From contig CM070551.1 in NCBI GenBank assembly GCA_036346405.1, forward strand, positions 59,972,488 to 60,036,487: a stretch of 64,000 nucleotides of DNA. Reading direction: 5' to 3'. This stretch comes from Phyllostachys edulis (Eukaryota; Streptophyta; Magnoliopsida; Poales; Poaceae). Under the pieces are notes generated by a model. It worked only from the letters and a program-made list of their open reading frames with translations. It was not told the origin of the DNA and did no database searches. Below, one piece after another: positions 55,701 through 64,000 of this stretch. The position numbers and the translations under genes are program-made. The first letter of the stretch is position 1, and each line of letters starts with the position of its first letter.

Positions 55701-56619
55701 GTTAATGGTTCAACCATTTATTTACTTCTCTATGTTGATGATATGTTGATTACTGCAAAAGATAAGTCAGAGCTAGCAAAACTGAAAGCACAATTGAGTA
55801 ATGAATTTGAGATGAAGGACTTAGGTGCGACAAAAGAAAATTCTTGGCATGGAGATTATTAGAGAGAGCAATCGGCAAGTTATACCTTAGTCAAAAGGTT
55901 ATATTGAGAAGGTTCTTCGTCGTTTTAATATGCATGATGCAAAACCGTTGAGTACTCCATTAACCGCATTTGATTATCTTGACCTTATGTCACGAGTCAA
56001 ATTATGATATTGAGTACATGTCTAGAGTTCCATATTCCGGTCAGATTGGTTCTCTTATGTATGCCATGGTTTGTTCTCGTCTGATTTATCTCATGCATTG
56101 AGTGTTGTCGGTAGATACATGGCTAATCTGGAAAAGAGCATTGGAAAGCGTTCAATGGATTTTCGAGATATTTGCGTGGCACTTCTAATGCTTGTTTACT
56201 GATTTGGGAATTCTAGAGGTGAGCTTGTTGGTTATGTTGACTCGATTATCTTTGGTGATTTGGACAAAAGGAGGTCTCTAACAGTTATGTTTTCACCATT
56301 GGTGGTTGTCTTTGTTAGTTGGAAGGCAAGTTTGCAAGCTACTGTTGTATTATCAACTACTGAAGCAGAATATATGGCTATTTCTGAAGCTTGTAAAGAA
56401 ACTATTTGGTTGAGAGGTTTGTACACTGAGCTTTGTGGAGATAATTCTTGCACTACTATATTTTGTGATAGTCAAAGTGCTATATGCCTTACAAAGGATC
56501 GGATGTTCCATGAGAGAACAAAGCACATTGATGTGAGATATCACTTTATTCGAGGTGTTATTGCTAAAGGTGATGTCAAGGTGTGCAAGATAAGTACTCA
56601 TGATAATCCGGTGATATGA
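52728..56619 (+). pseudogene. Copia polyprotein (gag-protease-integrase-RT-RNase H), broken
   Basis: Begins MATLKYDLPLLDRDTRFSLW (gag). Then come a CCHC knuckle CKYCKKSGHDISEC (about 53436), protease WILDSACTFHMC (53628) and pre-integrase GHMSEIGLAELSKRG with CEHCVFGKHKRVRF (54037-54160). A 438-codon open block (54546-55862) holds the integrase tail (FGCTTYAHVDNGKLEPRAIK), reverse transcriptase (WITTMHDEMESL, DVKTAFLHGELEEDIYM) and LLYVDDMLI. RNase H follows with LSTTEAEYMAISEA (56350) and FCDSQSAICL. Frame breaks crowd 53085-53450, 53700-54540 and 55860-56260. Tork/Tnt1-like lineage is inferred from motif style. Confidence 0.92.
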
Positions 56620-56779
56620 TGACAAAGCAGTTCACATTACTAAGTTTGAGCTTTGCTCAAGCTTAGTTGGTATTACAGTTTAGTCCTAGAGACTAGTTGG
56701 CGCACGGTGATTTTTATCTTATCGGGGAATCATCTCATGATTGATGATTCTTTATTTTGCTACAAGAGGAAATTCGTTT

Positions 56780-56791
56780 CAAGGTGGAGAT
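56780..56791 (+). promoter_or_regulatory. Polypurine tract of the 39-57 kb Copia
   Basis: AAGGTGGAGAT directly before the 3' LTR, the standard Copia plus-strand primer position. Confidence 0.8.
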
Positions 56792-57058
56792 TGTTGTATT
56801 CTGATCTGAATTTCTAATATGGAAGGATCTGGATTAGTTTCCATATTAGAGGATTAGTTTCCTACTTGGACTCTAAGTTCTTTTACCCCTTTATATACCT
56901 CTTGTAAGCTGCACGGGAGAGGGACGCCTCATTGTAATCCCCTGCGTTTTGTAATCGCTCCTTATATAGTGATCATCGCCGGTTGGCGCCCGTGGTTTTT
57001 TCCCGTAAGGGTTTTCCACGTAAAAATTCGTGTCTCCTTTATCCCTATTTTTCTAACA
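56792..57058 (+). repeat. 3' LTR of the 39-57 kb Copia
   Basis: 267 bp, nearly identical to 39225-39492; followed by target duplication CACTT. Confidence 0.95.
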
Positions 57059-57078
57059 CACTTCTAGGTCTACAGTAC

Positions 57079-58477
57079 CTCAGAACAGTTATTTGCCCCT
57101 GTGGGCTCTCTCAGACAGCGAGATATTGCCATCACAGCAGCTTCAATTGATGCATCCTCTCCCTGTTCCATGTTCCAAGAAGAAAGACATGGTCAGGAAA
57201 AAAACTACATAAAACCTAGGCAAAATTGCATTATGGAAAAGAACATTTTCTTAAGCCTTTTTTACATGTGGATTCATTTTGTAATTTGTATCACTGGATC
57301 CATTTGGATAGTGTAAATATGGTGGGCAGCTGTTATTAATAGAGAAAAGCTTTATCACTAAACCCAATGAAATTTTAGTTCAGGGCTTAAAGCCTTACAT
57401 TCCAATTTTGCATAAAAACTACATGCAAATTCCAACCATACATAAAAACTGTAGTCCAAAAAATGCAAGCATCACACCCAGGCAACAAAATTGACAGCAA
57501 CAGAGAACATTTTCTTAAGCCTTTTTTACATGTGGATTCATTTTGTAATTTGTATCACTGGATCCATTTGGATAGTGTAAATATGGTGGGCAGCTGTTAT
57601 TAATAGAGAAAAGCTTTATCACTAAACCCAATGAAATTTTAGTTCAGGGGCTTAAAGCCTTACATTCCAATTTTGCATAAAAACTACATGCAAATTCCAA
57701 CCATACATAAAAACTGTAGTCCAAAAAAATGCAAGCATCACACCCAGGCAACAAAATTGACAGCAACAGAGAACATTTTCTTAAGCCTTTTTTACATGTG
57801 GATTCATTTTGTAATTTGTATCACTGGATCCATTTGGATAGTGTAAATATGGTGGGCAGCTGTTATTAATAGAGAAAAGCTTTATCACTAAACCCAATGA
57901 AATTTTAGTTCAGGGGCTTAAAGCCTTACATTCCAATTTTGCATTAAAACTACATGCAAATTCCAACCATACATAAAAACTGTAGTCCAAAAAAATGCAA
58001 GCATCACACCCAGGCAACAAAATTGACAGCAACAGAGAACATTTTCTTAAGCCTTTTTTACATGTGGATTCATTTTGTAATTTGTATCACTGGATCCATT
58101 TGGATAGTGTAAATATGGTGGGCAGCTGTTATTAATAGAGAAAAGCTTTATCACTAAACCCAATGAAATTTTATTTATCTAAAAGATAACTGTAGCATAG
58201 TTACCATTTTTAGGTTGATGGCTGGAATGGATGTTTGTACTACTTCCATTGCTACTGATCATATTTAAGAATGTCTTTGATTATCGAATCAGGAGGATAA
58301 AAATCAAGCAGCACCTATTACAATGGATATGTCATGGTAACTGCTAGATGAAACAACAGAATGTCACCTTTTCTTTCCAGTAGAACACGTTCCCATACTT
58401 CCCTGAAACACGACTCCAAAAGCTCCGAGGAATGTCTAGATCTACTAGTGGACCAATGTTGAAATTTATAATGTTAC
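57079..58477 (-). pseudogene. Two-exon fragment of an unidentified gene
   Basis: Minus-strand exon 58477-58368 follows TTTTGGCAG and ends AAG|GTGAC; 36 open codons include PLVDLDIPRSFWSRVSGKYG. Exon 57162-57079 follows GGAACAG and ends GAG|GTACTG; 28 open codons include EDASIEAAVMAISRCLREPT. The join is phase 0 on both sides, and neither exon has stops or indels. The 1.2-kb intron holds a tandem array. The 5' part is cut off by repeat alpha; the 39-57 kb Copia lies 15 bp past the second exon. I do not recognise the protein. It may be a relic of a host gene or a live gene with very long introns. Confidence 0.5.
57241..58173. repeat. 265-bp tandem repeat, three and a half copies
   Basis: Units begin GAACATTTTCTTAAGCC at 57241, 57505, 57771 and 58037 (periods 264, 266, 266); the last is cut at about 58173. 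Units are almost identical, differing mainly in homopolymer length. The array is AT-rich and has no coding frame. It lies within the intron of the two-exon fragment. Confidence 0.97.
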
Positions 58478-58631
58478 CTGCCAAAACAGAGCTGCACTCA
58501 GCATTTTTACCCTGCCAATAAGCATGAGTGCATGACAGCAGCTAAGTTTCAAAAGTTATGAAATACAAACAAGAATAATTTGAAATGACTACAGTTTTAT
58601 TATTAAACTGTGAGACATTGTCATCAACAAA

Positions 58632-59088
58632 TACTTGGGTTGCTCTCGAATAAGATAATTGCCTTCAAGTTTCTTCAGCATGGACTCTCTCCATCAAATG
58701 CAGATTTGGCGTAGCATACTCTGTATAGAAGCCACTCCAGGGCCCGCCAATGGTGAATTGCAAAAAAATATAATGACTCCACTATACTTTGCAACTTTAC
58801 GTAAATTGTAATCAAGCAACCTAATTACTCTGTTAGCCCATTAGATATTAGCACGAAAAACATGTGCATCTAAATTTTTAAGAAGTAGAAGAACACATAA
58901 AGAGGCAGAATGTAAAGATATAAACAATAATAAGGCTAAAATTGTTGCAGTTAATTTGCATATAATATTTGTCCGCCCACGGAAGGACTGAACTCATCAT
59001 GCAGGGAAGAGCTGTTTAATTTGCATATAATATTTGTCCGCCCACCGAAGAGGCCCGACTGATGACAGAGTTCAGACCATTTTGTTAT
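58632..59088. repeat. Repeat alpha, partial copy 2
   Basis: Aligns with 33250-33745 but lacks the AT microsatellite; ends at GAGTTCAGACCATTTTG where the SIRE-like LTR end begins. Confidence 0.8.
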
Positions 59089-59350
59089 TGTGGTTATTGT
59101 GGTTTGGTCTCTTGTGATTTACTTTGTGCAGTTTACATTTCTAGAATTAAATTGGTTACATGTATTTGTATATTTGCTATCACTGTTAATAGTCTTAGCT
59201 TGTTGGTGCATTTAGTCAAGACTAGTTGATTTAGGCTTTTTATGAATAAAACTGAATTGATTTACAATTCCACATAAAACTCAGTTTTAACCTTAGAGTT
59301 TTTTAGAAACGACTATTCACCTCCCCTCTAGTCGGCCTCCTCGATCTTAC
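59089..59350. repeat. Right end of a SIRE-like LTR (second copy)
   Basis: Matches 28270-28499, including CACATAAAACTCAGTTTTA and the terminal CCCCTCTAGTCGGCCTCCTCGATCTTAC. It contains about 50 bp (59190-59260) lost from the first copy. Confidence 0.85.
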
Positions 59351-59812
59351 ACCCGTTTGAACTGACCAGGGGTACATGAGGCAGTGGGACTGCATGCTCT
59401 CCCAGATGTTTCTTCAACTGACTCACATGAAACGTTGGATGAATCTCAGCCGTGTCTGGTAACAACAGTTTATAAGCTCTGTTCCCAATTCTCTGAAGCA
59501 CCTTAAAAGGTCCATAATACTTTGATCTTAGCTTGAGGGATCCTCTCAGCCCAAAAGTATTTTGTCTATAGGGTTGTAGTTTGAGATATACCATATCCCC
59601 CACCTGAAATTGTCTCGCAGACCTCAATTTTTCAGCAAAGTATTTGCTTCTTGCTTGAGCTTCCTGTAGATTTCCTTTGATCTTGTTCATCATTCTTTCC
59701 TTTTCTTCCACATTAGTCCTAGCTTCCTCAGACAGGTTACAAGGTACTGTTGTACCACCATTCAGCTGTAACCAAGTATACCACTCCTTTTTGGCTCTTG
59801 AAAAACCATGCT
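59351..59812 (-). pseudogene. Duplicated chromovirus integrase C-terminus
   Basis: The minus strand from 59711 reads RQFQVGDMVYLKLQPYRQ and then PDTAEIHPTFHVSQLKKHLG, the Ty3/Gypsy integrase C-terminal domain. It starts exactly at the ACCCG junction, as at 28500, so the LTR insertion preceded the duplication. This copy is more complete than the one at 28500-28774. Confidence 0.88.
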
Positions 59813-60600
59813 CTCAAATAAGATAATTGCCTTCAAGTTTCTTCAGCATGGACTCTCCATCAAATGCAGATTTGGCGCCGTAGCATACTCTGTATAGAAA
59901 GCCACTCCAGGGCCTGCCCCATGGTGAGTTGCAAAAAAATATAATGACTCCACCATACTTTGCAACTTTACGTAAATTGTAATCAGGCAACCTAATTACT
60001 CTGTTAGCCATTTAGCTATTAGCACGAAAAACATGTGCATCTAAATTTTTAAGAAGTTAGAAGAACACATAAAGAGGCAGAATGTGAGAGAGATATGTGC
60101 ACAATAAGGCTAAAAACATTTTTTAGCAACTTCATCAAACCAAGTCCCTCCTCGCTCACACCAAACCTGAACTCGTCATCATCATCATGCAGGGAAGAGC
60201 TGTTAATTTGCATTTGTCCGCCCACCGAAGAGGCCGGGGGGACTGATGAAGAGTTCAGACCATTTGTTCAGAGAAAAGATACCAAACCAGAACACAAAGT
60301 AATCGAGAAGACAACGAGGGAAAAAAAAAGAGCCGACAAGAAAGGTCAGAGTGCTGGTCTGCTTGACCCATGCTCCGAAAGAGCCCCAGAGAAATTCGGG
60401 GTCGGACGAGGCCCCATCTTATCAGCCCTTTCGCCCTCTGAAGCTAGAGTCACAGGCCCGCGCTACCGGGCTCGGCTGTTGCGATGGCTGAGAGCTGCAT
60501 ATTTATGTTGGTGTCTGTGTGTTTCGGTTAGCCGTACGGTACTAATATGGGAGTAGCCAAAGGATACTGATGGAATTTGCAGCAATCAACCCGCCCTATA
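59813..60600. repeat. Repeat alpha, copy 3
   Basis: Starts GCTCTCAAATAAGATAATTGCC right after chromovirus sequence and runs to the GC-rich promoter-like part with CAGGCCCGCGCTACCGGGCT and GCATATTTATGTTGG (60500). Confidence 0.82.
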
Positions 60601-60821
60601 TGTTTACAAGCCGGATGACGGCCTGAAGATTTTGAGAGAAGGCCGCGCTAAGGAGAGAGGGGACAAGGCGGGAGGGAGGGGAGGCGGCAGCAATAGTGAG
60701 GGTTAGGGTTCAAGCTTGAGTGCTCTGCTGTCTGCTCTGGAATCTGGATGCTCGGCTCAGATCGGCGTCTCGTGTCTCTCATCATCAGGCCACGGACTCA
60801 GTGGGGCATCTCGTGTAGGCT

Positions 60822-61047
60822 TCGTTTTCCCGGATGGTAATTGGATACCATTTCGGATAGCTTCGTTTTATCTTCCGGATAGCTCCGAAATCATCGGATA
60901 TCTCTTGTCCGAATCTGAATCCGTATCCGTCGACAACTAACCGGATCCGAATCCGAACAAAAATACCCATATATCCGAAACTATTATCCGAATTTATTCG
61001 GTCAGTCAGACGATCTAGAATTATCCGTTCCATTTACACTCCTAAAT
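60822..61047. mobile_element. hAT-like remnant rich in ATCCGAAT words
   Basis: Dense ATCCG / CGGAT words in both orientations between 60830 and 61030. The right margin, GTTCCATTTACACTCCT, is the reverse complement of a GGAGTGTAAATGGAAC-type terminus common on plant hATs. The left end and target duplication were not resolved. Confidence 0.45.
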
Positions 61048-61800
61048 ATTAAGCAGGTTTGAATTTAGGCATGTACGGTAGGATGTCTCTAAAACCTCCA
61101 CATCATCTACAGACAAGATAACCACTACATCCGTTTGTCTCTATCACCATTCCTATTCGTTGTTTGTTAGCCTCCCCCACAATTCTCTCTCTTGCACCAT
61201 GGTTTGTTTTCACACGATGTCTCTTGAATAAGAGATGCCTTCTCCACTTTGTTAACCTTCTCTCCTCTCCATCTAGGATTTTGGGTGATATGGCAGGGAA
61301 CAACCTATGTGGCAACCATTGTGCATGCCCTATGAAATTAGAAGTCCATCGGAAGGTCAGGTGCAGCACAAGATCTATCCAAAGAAAGAAAAGGGGTTTA
61401 GTTCATCTACATTGTTTTCATGCCTGTATGTGCCATCCGCCGAACAGGTGGAGACGTTTGAGCGAGGGACAGAGGACAAGCGCCATCCTGAATACAAGGC
61501 CAACCAAACAGGTGGGTTCCGAGTAATGAATTCGAGAAGTCCGGAGTAGCTAGGGAGACATTGAAGCCAGTTTTACACTTCACATTCGAAGAAAATCAAA
61601 AGCACGGAAGGCCAACGGTGCAGAACGCGCGCACGATTCATCCTCCCAGGCGCACCATAGTGTGCGGGTGTTGAGAAGTGAAGGCTAATCGTCTCGACTC
61701 CACTCCGGGACGGGACGTGGTAGCATATGACCAGTGTTGTAAAAAAACGTGGGAACTAATCGTCCGTTTATGCAGATTCACCAAGCAAAATATCAGGTAT
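61048..61800. other. Unassigned stretch
   Basis: No reliable gene. Open frames up to 120 codons (61164-61526) show no recognised domain and overlap one another. Confidence 0.3.
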
Positions 61801-61811
61801 ACATGAATCGT

Positions 61812-62124
61812 AGCTATGGCAACAGTGACAGCAAATGTTACTTTGTTGAGGTGACTACTTGCAGATTTTGGAGTGCCTATGATAGAACCTACGACTCTTT
61901 TGTCTGACAGTACATGTGCTATCAGTATTGCTCGAGATCCAGTGAAACATAAGCTCATCAAGCACATTGGTGTGGATGCTTCATACACTTGTTCACAGGT
62001 GCAGAAGGGAGTATTTGCTTTACAGTTTATGCTATCAGAGTTACAGGTTGCTGACTTCTTCACGAAGCTATAGACTAGGACACAATATTTGTATTTTCTT
62101 TCCAAACTCAGTGTGTGTGATTGA
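61812..62124 (+). pseudogene. Copia RNase H 3' end
   Basis: Reads LLRWLLADFGVPMIEP, LLSDSTCAISIARDPVKHK, HIGVDASY and LQVADFFTKL, then an in-frame TAG and the usual Copia tail to TGA at 62122-62124. It belongs to the same family as the RNase H at 30479-30985 but on the opposite strand. The rest of the element is missing on the left. Confidence 0.85.
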
Positions 62125-62131
62125 GGGGGGA

Positions 62132-62234
62132 TGTTAGAATAGGATTCTTTTTGTACTTCATATGGCAACCTCCTTGTACTCTCTATATATATTGCTTATT
62201 GGATTTCTTGAATATACACAAAATATTCATAACA
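62132..62234 (+). repeat. Short 3' LTR of the Copia fragment
   Basis: 103 bp, TGTTAGAATAGG...ATTCATAACA, directly after the polypurine tract TTGAGGGGGGA. Contains CTCTATATATATTG, a TATA-like tract. No matching 5' LTR is in the window. Confidence 0.8.
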
Positions 62235-63580
62235 AAGAACACATAGAGGCAGAATGTAAGAGATATTAGTGAAACAATAAGGCTAAAACATTTTTTAGCA
62301 ACTTGAAACCAAGTCCCTCGCTCACACCTAACCTGAAATACTCGTCATGCAGGGAAGAGCTGTTAATTTGCATATAACATTTGTCCGCCCACAGATGCCA
62401 TTGCCATGTAAATGCAGTAGTAGTTCAGGGAATCGAATAACAATACGCAATTTTGGTAATGACTGATGATGGCTAACAGAGTTTCAGACCATTTGTTCAG
62501 AGAAAAGATACCAGAACACAAAGTAATCGAGAAAAAAATGAGGGGCAAAAAAAGAGAAGAACCAGAACAAAGTAATCGAGAAAAAAAAAGGAGCTGACAA
62601 GAAAGGCCTGCCAGAGTGTTGTGCAGCTGGACCCATGCTCAAAGCCCAAGCAAATTCGGGGTCGGCCGAGGCCTGCCAGCCCCGACCTCTTCGGTGATAG
62701 GCCTAGAGGCCAATCGTCCCCTGACTTCGAAGATGATAGCCCTTCTTATCAGCCCTTCCGCCCTCCAAAGCTAGAGTTACAGGCCCGCGCTACCGGGCTC
62801 GGCTGCTGCGATGGCTGAGAGCTGCATATTTATGTTGGTATCTGTGTTTTTCAGTTAGCGGTACGGTACTTATATGGGAGTAGCCGAAGGATACTGATGG
62901 AATTTGCAGCAATCAAACCCGCCCTATATTGTTTACAAGCCGGATGACGGCCTGAAGGCTCATCATCCGCCCTGGACTTGAAAAGGTTAGGTCTATCTGA
63001 CTTCTTGCTAGTCAACCTTTTCTAGGTTAGCCGTGAGGCCCGTCGTCACACAACACGCATGTGCTCTCGCGTACTCGTGGTCGTAGGTGAGTTGTTGCCA
63101 AATTAATGTCCAGAAGAATATGTTCCTTGTCTGTTTAAATTTACAGAGTATAATCTTGACATCCATGAGTGTGTCCAGCAGCACAATCTGCAGCTTGTCA
63201 AATGCTTAGCCAGACAAATGAAGATGGTATTCTGGTCAAAGCCTTGTTCATTCAACTGCCTCTTGTTCAGCATTTTTTTTTAAAATAATTTATCCAAGAA
63301 GTTTCCTTTTATACAAGAGTAGTACATCACTGTCAAAGATTCAGCTATATGGATGTTCCCAGCTTTTCCCTGTTGCTAACAAACATTACTTATGTTTATA
63401 TTTTGGGGCTTGGTGAGTTTGGCTAATGTGTGTAATTTCCTTCACGGTTTACTGGAGTTTTTTTTTTCAAATAAATTTTTTTTCGAAGAATGACCGATCA
63501 CAAACAATCGGTAGGCTTTCCCACTATATAAGTTCTTTCCAAAAAAATTAAAAAGGCACATATTTGATGTACATCGAGGT
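62235..63580. repeat. Repeat alpha plus beta, copy 4
   Basis: Aligns with 33600-34770 (alpha then beta) from AACACATAGAGGCAGAATGTAAG to TTTGATGTACATCGAGGTGT, where it is abruptly replaced by transposase coding. Confidence 0.82.
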
Positions 63581-64000
63581 GTGAACCGTGTGAGTGAAGA
63601 GTACATTAATAACGTGTTTGCTTTTAGAAGAGCCGCCGAGCAGGATATGTTGAAGAATGTGATAAAATTTATGTATTGTTTATACATTGATTGCGGTAAT
63701 CTGAAGATGTTTAACAACTTAGCGCAGATCGAAGCGTACTTGATTCGAAGGGGTTTCAAAAAGGGGTATACATCTTGGACCAGTCACGGTGAAGAGAAGA
63801 TTATACAGGAAGTTAATAATAACGACATCGCCGAGGGAGTCAACGATATGTCGGATGTGAACTGTGCTTTTGATGAGGATAGGTTGCACGATGACAATCT
63901 GGATCAGATGCTATGCGATGCAGAAGAGAACTACAATGAGAGAGAGTTTGGTAAACTCGAGAGCTTAACGAAGGACTTAGGGAAACCTTTATTCCCTGGT
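63581..64000 (+). CDS. CACTA (TNP2-type) transposase, N-terminal part, runs off window
   Basis: 140 uninterrupted codons to the window end. The start (NRVSEEYINNVFAFRRAAEQ) and IEAYLIRRGFKKGYTSWTSHGE match the transposase-associated domain at the front of plant CACTA TNP2 proteins. An acidic linker and EREFGKLESLTKDLGKPLFPG follow, as in the family. The zinc-binding Cys pattern usually present (CPC..C) is reduced to single Cys residues. The first in-frame ATG is at 63647; codons before it also align, so the true start or a preceding exon lies upstream, now replaced by repeat beta. Confidence 0.72.
   Translation, partial: MNRVSEEYINNVFAFRRAAEQDMLKNVIKFMYCLYIDCGNLKMFNNLAQIEAYLIRRGFKKGYTSWTSHGEEKIIQEVNNNDIAEGVNDMSDVNCAFDEDRLHDDNLDQMLCDAEENYNEREFGKLESLTKDLGKPLFPG

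Larger units (their letters stand above)
39225..57058 (+). mobile_element. Ty1/Copia retrotransposon (Tork/Tnt1-like), interrupted by a MULE
   Basis: LTRs 39225-39492 and 56792-57058 have TG...CA ends and the target duplication CACTT at 39220-39224 and 57059-57063. The primer site and polypurine tract are in place. Removing the 12.6-kb MULE and its 9-bp duplication leaves about 5.2 kb, a normal Copia length. LTRs differ at about eight positions (near 3%), so the insertion is moderately young. The polyprotein is broken. Confidence 0.96.

Noticed and set aside
61164..61526. 120-codon open frame with Cys/His residues
   Set aside because: Considered as a Ulp1 or zinc-finger fragment, but no consistent motif order on either frame.
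1..64000. tRNA, rRNA or conserved small RNA genes
   Set aside because: Read for tRNA A/B box pairs and rRNA-like stretches; none was convincing. TGGTATCAGAGC sites are retrotransposon primer sites, not tRNA genes.

Overview
The window looks like nuclear DNA of a grass (Poaceae). The one clear full-length host gene, an intronless and very GC-rich ribose-5-phosphate isomerase, is of grass type. Around it lie TA-target MITEs, hAT and CACTA elements carrying ACAGACGG-type subterminal repeats, Tekay-like and SIRE-like LTRs, and a multi-gene Mutator-like element (MULE). I cannot name the species. Gene density is very low and most of the 64 kb is nested transposable elements. Many boundaries could be fixed from target-site duplications (TSDs) read directly in the sequence.

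Layout. 0-3 kb: last two exons and probable 3' UTR of an unidentified plus-strand gene. 3.4-10.2 kb: degenerate minus-strand Copia element (TSD GTAGG). 10.2-11.7 kb: large foldback repeat. 12.3-13.2 kb: Tourist-type MITEs inserted in one another. 13.4-14.3 kb: ribose-5-phosphate isomerase (minus), with a duplicated upstream region, a 155-bp hAT and a truncated LINE. 16.8-20.6 kb: an unclassified repeat split by an hAT that itself contains a second hAT. 20.6-30.2 kb: a minus-strand chromovirus whose LTR holds a CACTA element and whose chromodomain region is split by a 2.7-kb SIRE-like LTR, itself split by a LINE. 30.3-32.6 kb: a 2.2-kb internally deleted Copia. 33.2-38.4 kb: further unclassified repeat with an inserted CACTA remnant carrying a Ulp1-like protease gene.

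39.2-57.1 kb: a Tork/Tnt1-like Copia (TSD CACTT). Its leader is occupied by a 12.6-kb MULE (9-bp TSD CGCAGCAGG, long terminal inverted repeats). The MULE carries four TATA-headed genes: a plant-mobile-domain protein, a small tail-anchored protein, a MURA transposase and a GRF-zinc-finger-like protein. A 3.26-kb solo LTR (TSD CCATG) sits inside the MULE. 57.1-58.5 kb: two phase-compatible minus-strand exons of an unidentified gene; their intron holds a 265-bp tandem array. 58.6-63.6 kb: repeated copies of the unclassified repeat, duplicated chromovirus and SIRE-like junctions, and a Copia 3' end. 63.6-64 kb: start of a TNP2-type CACTA transposase that runs off the window.

Only ribose-5-phosphate isomerase is confidently a working gene (pentose phosphate pathway / Calvin cycle). 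The MULE gene set is the most interesting system here, although every one of its reading frames is broken in this copy. Some breaks cluster next to CG dinucleotides and could be sequencing error rather than decay.
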